This document shows, piece by piece, positions 16,072 to 23,675 of a stretch of DNA of 46,403 bases (position 1 is its first letter; the number at the start of each line of letters is the position of its first letter). The notes beneath the pieces are model-generated. The model was not told the origin of the DNA, ran no database searches, and saw only the letters and a list, made by a program, of their open reading frames with translations. Where the stretch lies: NCBI GenBank assembly GCA_964572855.1, contig CAZNGF010000009.1, forward strand, positions 1 through 46,403, written 5' to 3'. The position numbers and the translations under genes are program-made. The stretch comes from CAZNGF01 sp964572855 (GTDB lineage Bacteria; Bipolaricaulota; Bipolaricaulia; RBG-16-55-9; JAJCYT01).

Positions 16072-17082
16072 ATGGCAAAGATAAAGGCGGGACCGAACAA
16101 CGCGATCACGGACGTGGCCGGCGTGCGCGTGGGTCATTACGACGAGGGGCCCACGGGCGTCACGGTCGTGCTCGCGCCGGACGCGGGCGCGGTGGCCGGC
16201 GTCGACGTGCGCGGCTCGGCGCCGGCCACGCGCGAGACCGACCTGCTGCGCCCCACAAACCTCGTGCAGCGCGTCCACGCCGTCGTGCTGAGCGGGGGCA
16301 GCGCCTTCGGCTTGCGCAGCGCTGACGGCGTGATGCGCTGGCTGGCCGAGCGCGGGCGCGGCTTCCCCGTGGGCGAAGGACACGTCGTCCCCATCGTCCC
16401 GGCGGCGGCGCTGTTCGACCTGGGGCGCGGGGGCAACTGGACCGTGCAGCCGGAGGCTGACTGGGGCCGGCGTGCGTGCGAATCCGCCTCTGATGGGAAG
16501 GTCCCCCAGGGCAACGTCGGCGCGGGCGCGGGGGCGGCGGCCGGCGGGCTCAAAGGGGGACTGGGCACGGCCAGCGCCCTGACCCCGTCGGGCGTGACCG
16601 TGGGCGCGCTGGTCGCGCTCAACCCGCTGGGCGCGGTGGCCGACCCCGACAGCGGCAGGCTCTACGCGGCCGAGTTCGGCCTGCCGGGCGAGTTCGAGGG
16701 GCTCACCCCGCACGCCGCGCGGGGGCCGGCTGGCCAAGAGGGCCCGCTTCGAAACACGACGCTGGCCGTCGTGGCCACCGACGCCGCCCTCAGCAAGGCC
16801 GAGGCGACCAAGCTGGCCCAGATGAGCCACGACGGGCTGGCCAGAACGATCCGGCCCGCGCACACGATGTTCGACGGCGACGCCGTCTTCGCGCTGGCGA
16901 CCGGCGAGAGGGAGTTCGAGCCCGAGGGTGAGGTCCCCTTCGGCGCCGAGGGGGCGATCAAGGTCAACCAGCTGGGCGCGCTGGCGGCGGACGTCCTGGC
17001 GCGCGCCGTGGGGCACGCCGTCCTGCACGCCGAAAGCGCGTGGGGGGTGGCCAGTTATCGGGAGCAGCATCTTGGCGGCTGA
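16072..17082 (+). CDS. P1-family (S58) peptidase, DmpA/NylC-like, self-cleaving
   Basis: This 336-residue Ntn-type hydrolase has the family opening NNAITDVAGVRVGHY and the glycine-rich LSGGSAFGL and GNVGAGAGAAAGG segments. Members are made as a single chain and cut themselves to expose the nucleophile. Here RNTTLAVVATDA places Asn228-Thr229 at the expected cleavage point, as in the nylon-oligomer hydrolase NylC (Asn-Thr), rather than the Gly-Ser of DmpA. Expected activities are aminopeptidase, beta-aminopeptidase or amide-oligomer hydrolysis. It ends the six-gene uptake operon, supporting a task in breaking imported peptides or amides. Confidence 0.92.
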   Translation: MAKIKAGPNNAITDVAGVRVGHYDEGPTGVTVVLAPDAGAVAGVDVRGSAPATRETDLLRPTNLVQRVHAVVLSGGSAFGLRSADGVMRWLAERGRGFPVGEGHVVPIVPAAALFDLGRGGNWTVQPEADWGRRACESASDGKVPQGNVGAGAGAAAGGLKGGLGTASALTPSGVTVGALVALNPLGAVADPDSGRLYAAEFGLPGEFEGLTPHAARGPAGQEGPLRNTTLAVVATDAALSKAEATKLAQMSHDGLARTIRPAHTMFDGDAVFALATGEREFEPEGEVPFGAEGAIKVNQLGALAADVLARAVGHAVLHAESAWGVASYREQHLGG

Positions 17083-17161
17083 GTTGTTTGATCGTGCCGT
17101 CCCAAGGCGTGAGCATTGCGCTCCTACAGAAGGTGGACTACACGTCATTTTTGGGCTGTAG

Positions 17162-17181
17162 GGGTCCCATTGATGGGACCC
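17162..17181. repeat. Perfect 9-bp palindrome in the intergenic region
   Basis: GGGTCCCAT and ATGGGACCC are inverted repeats separated by TG. No T tract follows. The intergenic stretch 17083-17284 holds this, the imperfect palindrome at 17236-17269 and no gene. Confidence 0.55.
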
Positions 17182-17235
17182 TGGGGTACGCGTCTGTTTC
17201 GTGGGCAGGGCAGCGCGTCGCGGGTGATCAGGGTG

Positions 17236-17280
17236 CGTAGGCGCGGGGGCGATAAATCGCGCCCCTACGACGAGGTTTTT
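17236..17280 (+). terminator. Palindromic element with T tract, probable operon terminator
   Basis: CGTAG and CTACG flank GGGGGCGAT-AA-ATCGCGCCCC with small mismatches; on the plus strand a run GGTTTTTGG follows at 17274. It can end the peptide-operon transcript. The GTAG...GCGCCCCTAC shape also resembles interspersed palindromic repeats seen in several high-GC bacteria, and 17113-17126 (GCATTGCGCTCCTA) may be a decayed half copy. Confidence 0.5.
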
Positions 17281-17284
17281 GGTA

Positions 17285-18193
17285 CTAAATCTGAATCCGG
17301 TCCTCGACCGGGTCGCGCAGGCGGCCGTGCTCGTGGAAGTAGACCATGGTGGTCTGGACCGAGCGGTGGCGCGCGGCGGCCTGGGCCTCGACCAGCGAGG
17401 CGCCCCCCTCGATGGCCAGCGTGACGAAGCTGTGCCGCAGCGAGTGGACCGAGACCTTGTCCGTCTTGACACCGGCGGCCTGCATATAGGTCGTGATGCG
17501 CCGGCGGATGTAGCGGGTCGTGAGCCGCCCGCCGCGGTTGCGCGCCCCGAGCCCGACGAACATCGGGTCCGTGGGGCCGGTGGGCCCGCGCGCGGCCAGG
17601 TAGCGCTCGACGATGTCGCAGGTCGTCCCGCTCAACACGACGAACTCGTCGCGGGCGTCGCGGCCCTTGCCGTGGACGCGCAGGATGGTGCGTCCCTGGA
17701 CCCGCTCCAGGTCGCCCACGTTGGCGCGCTGGACCTCGATCAGGCGCAGCCCGTTGCGCGCCATCAGGTTGATGGCCGTGAAGTCCCGCAGGCCGATGGC
17801 GGTGTCCCGGTCCACGGCGTCGAAGAGCGCGCGCAGTTGCTCCCGGGACAGGTCGTGCCGCAGGTGGCCGCGCGGCTTGCGCACGCTGCGCACGCCCAGC
17901 GCGACGTTCTCGGGCCACCAGCCCCGCGCCGCCCCGGCGTCGAAGAAGCGCCGCAGTGCCACCAGGTAGGTGATCACGGTGTTGGCCGCGCGCCGCTCGC
18001 GCAGCCAGTCGCGGTAGGCCCGCACGGTCTCTGGCGCAAGGGCGGACCCGTTGGTCCCGACCCATCTGGCAAACGTCTTGAGCGCCTCGCGGTAGGTCCG
18101 CTTGGTCCGGGGGGAGACGTCCAACCCGTCCAGGAATTGCTGGACGCGCTCGGAGTTCAGTTCGGCTACGGGGTCGGCGACGGTAGCGGGCAT
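17285..18193 (-). CDS. Tyrosine recombinase / integrase (XerC/D-like)
   Basis: The product is about 302 residues. It has an N-terminal SAM-like core-binding domain (about 12-105) and a catalytic domain with the full set of residues, numbered from the ATG: R150 (NGLRLIE), K176 (HGKGRD), H250 and R253 (HSLRHS), H276 (ARHRSVQTT) and Y285 (MVYFH). Size fits Xer-type or small phage/plasmid integrases. No excisionase, att duplication or phage gene is visible nearby, so it may be a stand-alone or domesticated recombinase. The predicted -10 box TATCAT ends only 8 bases before a tandem GTG-ATG, so the message would start at or next to the initiation codon. Confidence 0.9.
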   Translation of the reverse strand: MPATVADPVAELNSERVQQFLDGLDVSPRTKRTYREALKTFARWVGTNGSALAPETVRAYRDWLRERRAANTVITYLVALRRFFDAGAARGWWPENVALGVRSVRKPRGHLRHDLSREQLRALFDAVDRDTAIGLRDFTAINLMARNGLRLIEVQRANVGDLERVQGRTILRVHGKGRDARDEFVVLSGTTCDIVERYLAARGPTGPTDPMFVGLGARNRGGRLTTRYIRRRITTYMQAAGVKTDKVSVHSLRHSFVTLAIEGGASLVEAQAAARHRSVQTTMVYFHEHGRLRDPVEDRIQI

Positions 18194-18201
18194 CACGCAC
18201 C

Positions 18202-18230
18202 ATGATAGATGAGCGTAATCGACAAGACAA
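18202..18230 (-). promoter_or_regulatory. Promoter giving a leaderless integrase transcript
   Basis: On the minus strand TTGTCT (18230-18225), a 17-base spacer and TATCAT (18207-18202). The predicted start point falls at about 18195, on the GTG-ATG start codons, with no ribosome binding site in front. Confidence 0.65.
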
Positions 18231-18303
18231 GCGGGGCGCGCCCGCCGTAACGTGAGTCACGCCCCCCCTGGTCAAACTTCCGCCCCCTCATCGACACCGC
18301 TCC

Positions 18304-18333
18304 TTCAGGGGGACGGGGGGATGCGCCTAGACT
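18304..18333 (+). promoter_or_regulatory. Candidate promoter for the coiled-coil protein
   Basis: TTCAGG (18304-18309), 18 bases, TAGACT (18328-18333). The start site would be near 18340, ahead of AAGGAGG and the ATG at 18370. The palindrome CGTGAGTCACG at 18251-18261, upstream of this promoter, could be a regulator site. Confidence 0.4.
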
Positions 18334-18369
18334 GGTCACAAGCTCAACGAGAAGAAGGAGGCACATAAG

Positions 18370-19293
18370 ATGTGCAAAAAGGCGTTTCCAATCATCGTGG
18401 CGATGATCCTGTTGCTGGCCGCTCCGGCGAGCCAAGCGTGGGCCCAATCCGACGGGGACTACTACGATCTGAAGGCCAAGATCGTCGAGCTCGAGAAACA
18501 GCTCTCCAGCGTAAACGGGCTGGTCAAGGACCTGACCTATCAGGTGCAGGAAAACCAGGCGCTCTCTTCGATCGTGAAGGAACTCAGCTTCCAGCTCAAG
18601 AAGAGCGAGGGCGACCTGCACTCGCTTTCCAACCTGCAGGACCGCATCGAGCGCGACGTCATGCCGCAGATCATCTCGCTGCAGAGTACGGTCTCCAGCC
18701 TGGGCTCGAGCCTGAGCGAGAAGATCAAGGCCCTGGGCGTGCGCGTCTACGACGCCGAGAGCTCGATCCAGCAGCTCAGCGCGCGCATCAAGTCCAACGA
18801 GGACCGGCTGCGCGAGCTGGACGGGGTCGACGGCAAGGTGCGCGAGCTGAACGAGCGGCTCTACAAGGTCGAAAAAGCCTTGCAGAGCGGCGCGAGCCTG
18901 GACGCGGTGCAGTCCGACGCCGAGGCCATGGCCAAGCTCGACGAGCGCATCAGCTCGCTTTCGATGAGCGTGTCCGCGCTCAAGTCGCAGGTCTCCGACC
19001 TCAGCGGCATGGGCGGCCGGGTGGACGAGCTCAACGCGCAACTGACCGAAGTGGCCGATGGCTTGAGCAGCGTGCAGTTCACGGTGGACAGCCTGCGGGG
19101 CCGCGTCTCACAGGTCGAGACGGCCCAGGCCGACTTCGCCACCTTCGAGGAACTGGGCGAGCTGCGCAGCCAGGTCGACTCCATGGCTGAAGAGCTGACT
19201 CAGACGCGCAATTCGGCCAACACGAACTTCCTGATCGGCATCATCGGCGTGTTGGCGGGTATCGGCGCCATGGGACTGGTGCTGCTGGGTTAA
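18370..19293 (+). CDS. Secreted coiled-coil protein with C-terminal membrane anchor
   Basis: The 307-residue product has a signal peptide (about 1-25, FPIIVAMILLLAAPASQAWA), then some 240 residues of heptad-rich coiled coil (LKAKIVELEKQLSSVNGLVKDL and repeated LSS/VSS/LQ patterns). It ends with a glycine-rich hydrophobic segment, FLIGIIGVLAGIGAMGLVLLG, at the very C-terminus. This layout, a rod held in a membrane at its end, fits a periplasmic spacer or envelope-tethering protein. AAGGAGG precedes the ATG by eight bases. It is a single-gene unit. No family is recognised; the structural reading is strong, the role is inference. Confidence 0.82.
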   Translation: MCKKAFPIIVAMILLLAAPASQAWAQSDGDYYDLKAKIVELEKQLSSVNGLVKDLTYQVQENQALSSIVKELSFQLKKSEGDLHSLSNLQDRIERDVMPQIISLQSTVSSLGSSLSEKIKALGVRVYDAESSIQQLSARIKSNEDRLRELDGVDGKVRELNERLYKVEKALQSGASLDAVQSDAEAMAKLDERISSLSMSVSALKSQVSDLSGMGGRVDELNAQLTEVADGLSSVQFTVDSLRGRVSQVETAQADFATFEELGELRSQVDSMAEELTQTRNSANTNFLIGIIGVLAGIGAMGLVLLG

Positions 19294-19368
19294 CGCCGGC
19301 AGGCCCCTTAGGGGGCTCGCCAAGGCCGGCTCATTTAAGGAGGCCACGCCGCGGACACATCTTATGGC

Positions 19369-19758
19369 TTAAGCATTGGGAAGAAGCGCAACCCCCTCCA
19401 ACTCGATTGTTGCACCTAACGGCAGGGCGGCGACCTGCACGAAGGACCGAGCTGGGGGGGTTCTCCCTTCGAAGTACTCGGCGTAGGCCGCGTTGATCTC
19501 ATTGAACTGCCCCATGTCCGTGACGAACCCCGTGACCTTGACCAAATCGTCCAAGTCCGCCCCGGCCGCGCGCAGCACGGCGCGCACGTTGTCCAGGCAC
19601 TGCCGGGTCTTGCTTTCGATGTCGCCCTCCACCAGCTCGCCGCCCGGGGTCAGGTGGATCTGTCCCGCCGTGAACAGGAACCCCCCCGCGGCGATTCCCT
19701 GCGAATAGGGCCCCACCGCCGCGGGCGCCCCGTCGGTCTGAATCGCTTTCTTGGACAA
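19369..19758 (-). CDS. RidA-family enamine/imine deaminase
   Basis: The 129-residue product has the YjgF/RidA fold. It starts at TTG (19758) five bases after AAGGAGG. The key arginine is in PPARSFVQVAALP, the position of Arg105 in E. coli RidA, and GPYSQG and the C-terminal IELEGVAL are intact. RidA hydrolyses reactive enamines and imines such as 2-aminoacrylate made by PLP enzymes. It lies downstream of the Kbl-like synthase on the same strand, which is a natural source of such by-products, and it also has its own good promoter in the 102-base gap. Confidence 0.93.
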   Translation of the reverse strand: MSKKAIQTDGAPAAVGPYSQGIAAGGFLFTAGQIHLTPGGELVEGDIESKTRQCLDNVRAVLRAAGADLDDLVKVTGFVTDMGQFNEINAAYAEYFEGRTPPARSFVQVAALPLGATIELEGVALLPNA

Positions 19759-19793
19759 AAGAACCTCCTTGAATTCGCCGAGTCTAGAACAGA

Positions 19794-19822
19794 ATTCTAT
19801 TGAGGTGGGAAGCGCACATCAA
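19794..19822 (-). promoter_or_regulatory. Sigma-70-type promoter for ridA
   Basis: On the minus strand TTGATG (19822-19817), a 17-base spacer and TAGAAT (19799-19794). The start point would be about 30 bases before the TTG start codon. Confidence 0.65.
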
Positions 19823-19860
19823 TCGCGAGTTCCGGACACTGCCACACCCTCACCCGGGGT

Positions 19861-21108
19861 TCAAGCCGCGCCCATCTGCAGGATCTCGGCCTTGGTCTTG
19901 CCCAGGATTTCAAAGCGCTCGCCGACGTGCACGAACGCCTCCAGCGCGCGGTCGAGGTGCTCGCGCTCGTGCCCCGCGGAGATCTGGGTGCGGATGCGCG
20001 CCTGGCCCTGCGGCACGACCGGGAAGAAGAAACCCACGGCGTACACCCCTTCGTCGTAGAGCGCCTGGGAAAACGCTTGGGCCAGCTTGGCGTCGAACAG
20101 CATGACGGGCACGATGGGCGTGTCGCCGTCCTTGAGCACGAAGCCCGCCGCGGCCAGCCCCCGCCGCCAGCGGGCCGCGTTGACCTCCAGCCGGTCGCGC
20201 CGCTCCGTGCTCTCGGCCAGCAGCTCGAACACCTTGAGCACGCCGGCCACGACCACGGGCGCGATCGTGTTCGAGAACAAATACGGCCGGGCGCGTTGCC
20301 GGCACAGCTCGACCAGCTCGGCGCGGCCCGAGACGCACCCGCCCGAGGCCCCGCCCAGCGCCTTGCCGAAGGTCGTGGTGATCAGGTCCACCCGGTCGAC
20401 GACGCCGTACTTCTCGTGCGTGCCGCGCCCGGTCTTCCCGATGAAGCCGGTGGCGTGCGAGTCGTCCACCAGCAGCAGGGCGTCGTGCCGGTCGCACAGG
20501 TCGGCCAGCGTGTCCAGCGGGGCCGTGTCGCCGTCCATACTGAACACGCCGTCGGTCACGACCAGCTTGAGCCGCCGCTCGGCGTGCAGCGCGAGCTTCT
20601 CCTCCAAATGCGCCATGTTGGCGTGCTTGTAGGTGTCGTGCGCGGCGCTGCAGAGGCGGATGCCGTCGATGAGCGAGGCGTGCACGAGCCGGTCCGAGAT
20701 GATGACGTCCTCTTGCCCCAGGATCGCCTCGAACACGCCGGCGTTGGCGTCCATGCACGAGGGGAACAGCAGCGTGTCCTCGCTGCCCAAGAATGCGCTC
20801 ACGACGCGCTCGAGTTCGCGGTGGATGTCCTGCGTGCCGCAGATGAAACGCACCGAGGACATCCCGTAGCCGCGCCGGTCCAACCCCTCGTGGGCCGCCC
20901 GCAGTACCTCGGGGCGGCTCGACAGCCCCAGGTAGTTGTTGGAACACATGTTGACGACCCGCTTCAGCTCGCTGCCGGCGGGGAACGCGACCTCGATCTC
21001 GGCCCCCTGCGGCGAGTGGATCAGGCGCTCCTGCTTGAACAGCCCGGCTGCGCGAATGGCGTCGAGCTGCTCCCGAAAGGTCTGCCGAACGGCTTCGGTG
21101 TAGGCCAT
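19861..21108 (-). CDS. kbl: Alpha-oxoamine synthase, glycine C-acetyltransferase (Kbl) type
   Basis: This 415-residue PLP enzyme condenses an acyl thioester with an amino acid and releases CO2. The Schiff-base lysine is K249 in TTTFGKALGG. H143, D215 and H218 (VDDSH) complete the cofactor site. SSVRFICGTQDIHRELE and GKALGGASGG are nearly the E. coli Kbl signatures, so glycine plus acetyl-CoA giving 2-amino-3-oxobutyrate is the best guess. No threonine dehydrogenase gene lies beside it. Instead, 10 bases upstream sits a free-standing acyl carrier protein, and before that an acetyl-CoA-synthetase-like ligase and AcpS. This raises the alternative that the donor is carried on ACP, as for some bacterial serine palmitoyltransferases. 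Confidence 0.88.
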   Translation of the reverse strand: MAYTEAVRQTFREQLDAIRAAGLFKQERLIHSPQGAEIEVAFPAGSELKRVVNMCSNNYLGLSSRPEVLRAAHEGLDRRGYGMSSVRFICGTQDIHRELERVVSAFLGSEDTLLFPSCMDANAGVFEAILGQEDVIISDRLVHASLIDGIRLCSAAHDTYKHANMAHLEEKLALHAERRLKLVVTDGVFSMDGDTAPLDTLADLCDRHDALLLVDDSHATGFIGKTGRGTHEKYGVVDRVDLITTTFGKALGGASGGCVSGRAELVELCRQRARPYLFSNTIAPVVVAGVLKVFELLAESTERRDRLEVNAARWRRGLAAAGFVLKDGDTPIVPVMLFDAKLAQAFSQALYDEGVYAVGFFFPVVPQGQARIRTQISAGHEREHLDRALEAFVHVGERFEILGKTKAEILQMGAA

Positions 21109-21118
21109 GGGCGCCCCC

Positions 21119-21373
21119 TTACGCTTTGCGGTCCAAGAAGCCCTGCACCAGCGAGGCGATGCGGTTGACGGAGTCGAACGCCTCGGGCGTGGCCTGCTCG
21201 TCCGGGATCCGGATCCCGTAGCGGTGCTCCAAAAAGCGCTTGAGCGACACCATCGAAAACGAGTCCACGATGCCGCCCGAGATCAACGGGGTATCGTAGT
21301 TCAGCTCCTCTTCCTCATCCTCCACGTACTCCTTGACCACGTAGTCCAGCACGGCTCGCTTGAGGTCTTCCAT
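21119..21373 (-). CDS. Free-standing acyl carrier protein
   Basis: The start is the ATG at 21373 behind AAGGAG, giving 84 residues; upstream codons in frame belong to the end of the ligase gene. The phosphopantetheine serine is S38 in GGIVDSFSMVSL, a DSF variant of the common DSL motif. The protein is acidic (EDEEEEL near the N-terminus) and helical, as carrier proteins are. It is too divergent in motif and context to be the fatty-acid AcpP: it sits between a ligase and an oxoamine synthase, with its own phosphopantetheinyl transferase gene two genes upstream. It is likely a dedicated carrier for the acyl group used by this locus. Confidence 0.88.
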   Translation of the reverse strand: MEDLKRAVLDYVVKEYVEDEEEELNYDTPLISGGIVDSFSMVSLKRFLEHRYGIRIPDEQATPEAFDSVNRIASLVQGFLDRKA

Positions 21374-21396
21374 CTCAATCTCCTTGTCGGTCTCGG

Positions 21397-23097
21397 TTAG
21401 TCCTCGTCCTCCAGCGTCGAGGTGTCCCCGATTTCCTCGCCCCACTCCCGCGCGTGCAGCAGCCGGCGCATGATCTTGCCGCTGCGTGTTTTGGGCAGCG
21501 CCGCGGTGTAGCTAATCTCCTGGGGCATGGCCAGCGGCGAGAGCCGCTTGCGGATGAAGTTCATGATCTCGAGTTCGAGCGCCTCGTTCGCCTCGAAGCC
21601 CGGCCTGAGCGTGACGTAGGCCTTGACGACCTCGAGGTTGAGCGGGTCAGGCTTGCTCACCACGGCCGACTCGGCCACCGCCGGGTGCGCCAGCAGCGCG
21701 GACTCGACTTCGAACGGGCTCACCAGGTGGCCGGCCGTGTTGATGATGTCGTCGTCCCGGCCCACGAACCAGATGTAACCGTCGGCGTCCACCCGCCCGC
21801 GGTCGCCGCTGAGGTACCAGCCGTTTTTGAACTTGGCTTGAAACGCCTCGTCGTTGTTCCAATACGTGCGCATGAGCGCTGGCCAGTCGGGTTTGAACGC
21901 GATCAGGCCGATGCGCTCGGGTTCGTCCCAGGGCGTGTGGGATGTCGGGTCCAGCACGGCGGCCGTGACGCCCGGGAAGGGCTTGCCCATCGAGCCGGGA
22001 CGGACTTGCATGCCGGGGACGTTGCAGACCATGATGCTGCCGGTCTCGGTCTGCCAGTACGTGTCGTGGAAGGGCTTGCCGAAGGCGCGCTGCGACCAGC
22101 GCACGGCCTCGGCGTTGAGCGGCTCGCCCACGCTGGCCAGGTGGCGCAGCGACCCCAGCTCGAAACGGCGCGCGGTTTCCTCGCCGGCCTTCATGAGCGA
22201 GCGAATCGCCGTCGGCGCCGTGTACCACACCGAGACCCCGTGCCGCGCGATAAACTCGTACCAGCCCTGGGCCGAGAAGCCCCGGTCGAGCACGCACTGC
22301 GTCACGCCCAGGCTCCACGGCCCGATGACCCCGTACGAGGTGCCCGTGACCCAACCGGGATCGGCCGTGCACCAATAGACGTCGTCGTCGCGCAGGTCGA
22401 GCGCCCACTTGGCGGTCAGGTACTGCGAAACGAGCGAGTAGTGCGCGTGCTGGACCCCCTTGGGCATGCCGGTCGTGCCCGAAGTGTAGTGCAGCACGGA
22501 AGGGGATTCGGTATGCGTGGGCGCCACCGCGAACCCTTCAGCCCGCGGGGTGCGTTCCAGCGAGAAGGGCACCTCGCGCTCGCGCAGCGGCGCCTTGCCG
22601 TCGTGGTCCACCAGCACGACGTGCTTCAGCTGCGGCAGGCGCGCCAGCACCTTGCGCACCTTGGACGCGTGCCTGCGCTGGGTGAGCACGGCGGCGGTCC
22701 CCGCGTCCGCAAGCCGCACGAACAGCGACTCGTCCCCGAAGGCCGAGAAGAGCGGCTGGGCGATGGCGCCGATCTTCAAGATCCCCAAGAAGGCCACGTA
22801 GAGCTCGGGGATGCGGTCCATGAACAGGCACACGCGATCCCCCCGCCCCAGGCCCAGCCCGCGCAGGAAGGCGCCCACGGCGTCGGAGGCTTGGCGGAGG
22901 TCGTCGTAGCTGTAGCGCCGCACCTCGCCGCTGGGGCCTTCCCAGATCAGCGCGACCTTGTCGGCCTTGCCCAGGGAGCAGATGCGGTCCGAACAGTGCC
23001 ACCCGATGTTGATCTCCCCGCCCTGGCGGCAGCCCAGTTCGCGCTCGGCCAGCGACCAGGAGAGATCAGGCAGTGGCTTTTCAGCGGTCGGTGGCAT
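21397..23097 (-). CDS. Acetyl-CoA-synthetase-like AMP-forming ligase (AcsA type)
   Basis: This 566-residue protein of the ANL superfamily is close in length to Bacillus AcsA. NIGWHC near the N-terminus, YTSGTTGMPKG, WCTADPGWVTGTSYG and KTRSGKIMRR (acylatable lysine) mark the acetate/propionate CoA ligase branch. The tryptophan of DTYWQTETG (about residue 348) corresponds to Trp414 of Salmonella Acs, which limits the pocket to very short acids. The ATG at 23097 with AAGGGGTGA is preferred over GTG at 23103. The start overlaps the end of acpS by 17 bases, and the ACP gene follows after 23 bases. It probably makes a short acyl-AMP that is passed to CoA or to the ACP. Confidence 0.9.
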   Translation of the reverse strand: MPPTAEKPLPDLSWSLAERELGCRQGGEINIGWHCSDRICSLGKADKVALIWEGPSGEVRRYSYDDLRQASDAVGAFLRGLGLGRGDRVCLFMDRIPELYVAFLGILKIGAIAQPLFSAFGDESLFVRLADAGTAAVLTQRRHASKVRKVLARLPQLKHVVLVDHDGKAPLREREVPFSLERTPRAEGFAVAPTHTESPSVLHYTSGTTGMPKGVQHAHYSLVSQYLTAKWALDLRDDDVYWCTADPGWVTGTSYGVIGPWSLGVTQCVLDRGFSAQGWYEFIARHGVSVWYTAPTAIRSLMKAGEETARRFELGSLRHLASVGEPLNAEAVRWSQRAFGKPFHDTYWQTETGSIMVCNVPGMQVRPGSMGKPFPGVTAAVLDPTSHTPWDEPERIGLIAFKPDWPALMRTYWNNDEAFQAKFKNGWYLSGDRGRVDADGYIWFVGRDDDIINTAGHLVSPFEVESALLAHPAVAESAVVSKPDPLNLEVVKAYVTLRPGFEANEALELEIMNFIRKRLSPLAMPQEISYTAALPKTRSGKIMRRLLHAREWGEEIGDTSTLEDED

Positions 23098-23491
23098 GCT
23101 CACCCCTTGCGGGTTCCGCGGTTTCGAGCACGATCAGCGCCTGGGCGATCGACCCGAGGTGGGACAGCGAGACCTTGGCTGCAGAAATGCCTTGAACTTG
23201 GCAAAAGCGCGCCACCCGGCCGTGCAACTGGATGCTGGGTTTGCCCAGCGGGTCGTTTGTGATCTCGATTTCGACGAAGCGGAAGCCGTCGTGGAGCCCC
23301 GTGCCCAGCGCCTTGAGGAAGGCTTCCTTGGCCGCGAAGCGCGCCGCGTAGTGCTGCGCGCTGGGGCGCTTGGAGCGGCAGTAGTCGATCTCCCGCGCTG
23401 TGAACAACCGCTCCGCCAGCCCGGGCGTGCGGGCCAGCCGCCGTTCGACGCGCGCGACCTCGATGATGTCGGTTCCGATGCCGAAGATCAT
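23081..23491 (-). CDS. acpS: Holo-acyl-carrier-protein synthase (4'-phosphopantetheinyl transferase)
   Basis: The 136-residue product moves phosphopantetheine from CoA to the serine of ACPs. The Mg-binding aspartate in GTDIIEVARVE (residue 8) and glutamate in FAAKEAFLKALGTG are conserved, and length is usual for AcpS. The ATG at 23491 lies a few bases behind GGGAGG. It is the first gene of the minus-strand series AcpS, ligase, ACP, oxoamine synthase. It may serve the cell's only fatty-acid ACP or mainly the local ACP; the window cannot tell. A possible -10 TAAAAT lies at 23521-23516 but no good -35 is seen. Confidence 0.95.
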   Translation of the reverse strand: MIFGIGTDIIEVARVERRLARTPGLAERLFTAREIDYCRSKRPSAQHYAARFAAKEAFLKALGTGLHDGFRFVEIEITNDPLGKPSIQLHGRVARFCQVQGISAAKVSLSHLGSIAQALIVLETAEPARGEHATDR

Positions 23492-23610
23492 GATGCCTCC
23501 CGAAGCGCGTGCCCCATTTTAGGCTGCGGTGCAGCGCCCACGACTGATCCGGGACGGTTCGGGACATGACGTTGCGCAGGCGTTGCGGGACGGGCGGCAC
23601 GCCATTTCGC

Positions 23611-23639
23611 TTGAACGGGCGGGGGAAAGTGCCTATAGT
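23611..23639 (+). promoter_or_regulatory. Near-consensus promoter of the second oxoamine synthase
   Basis: TTGAAC (23611-23616), exactly 17 bases, TATAGT (23634-23639). The start point would be near 23646, thirty bases before the ATG at 23676. Confidence 0.75.
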
Positions 23640-23675
23640 GCGGTACAGCAGTTGCAAAGCGCATGGGAGGGACGC

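Noticed and set aside
19294..19340. Terminator after the coiled-coil protein
   Set aside because: GCCCC-TTAG-GGGGC within outer GCCGGC repeats could fold, but the inner stem is only five pairs and no T run follows; not strong enough to list.
19861..23491. Sphingolipid (serine palmitoyltransferase) locus
   Set aside because: The ACP/ligase/synthase layout is similar, but the synthase carries Kbl signatures, the ligase is of the acetate type, and no ceramide synthase or reductase gene is present.
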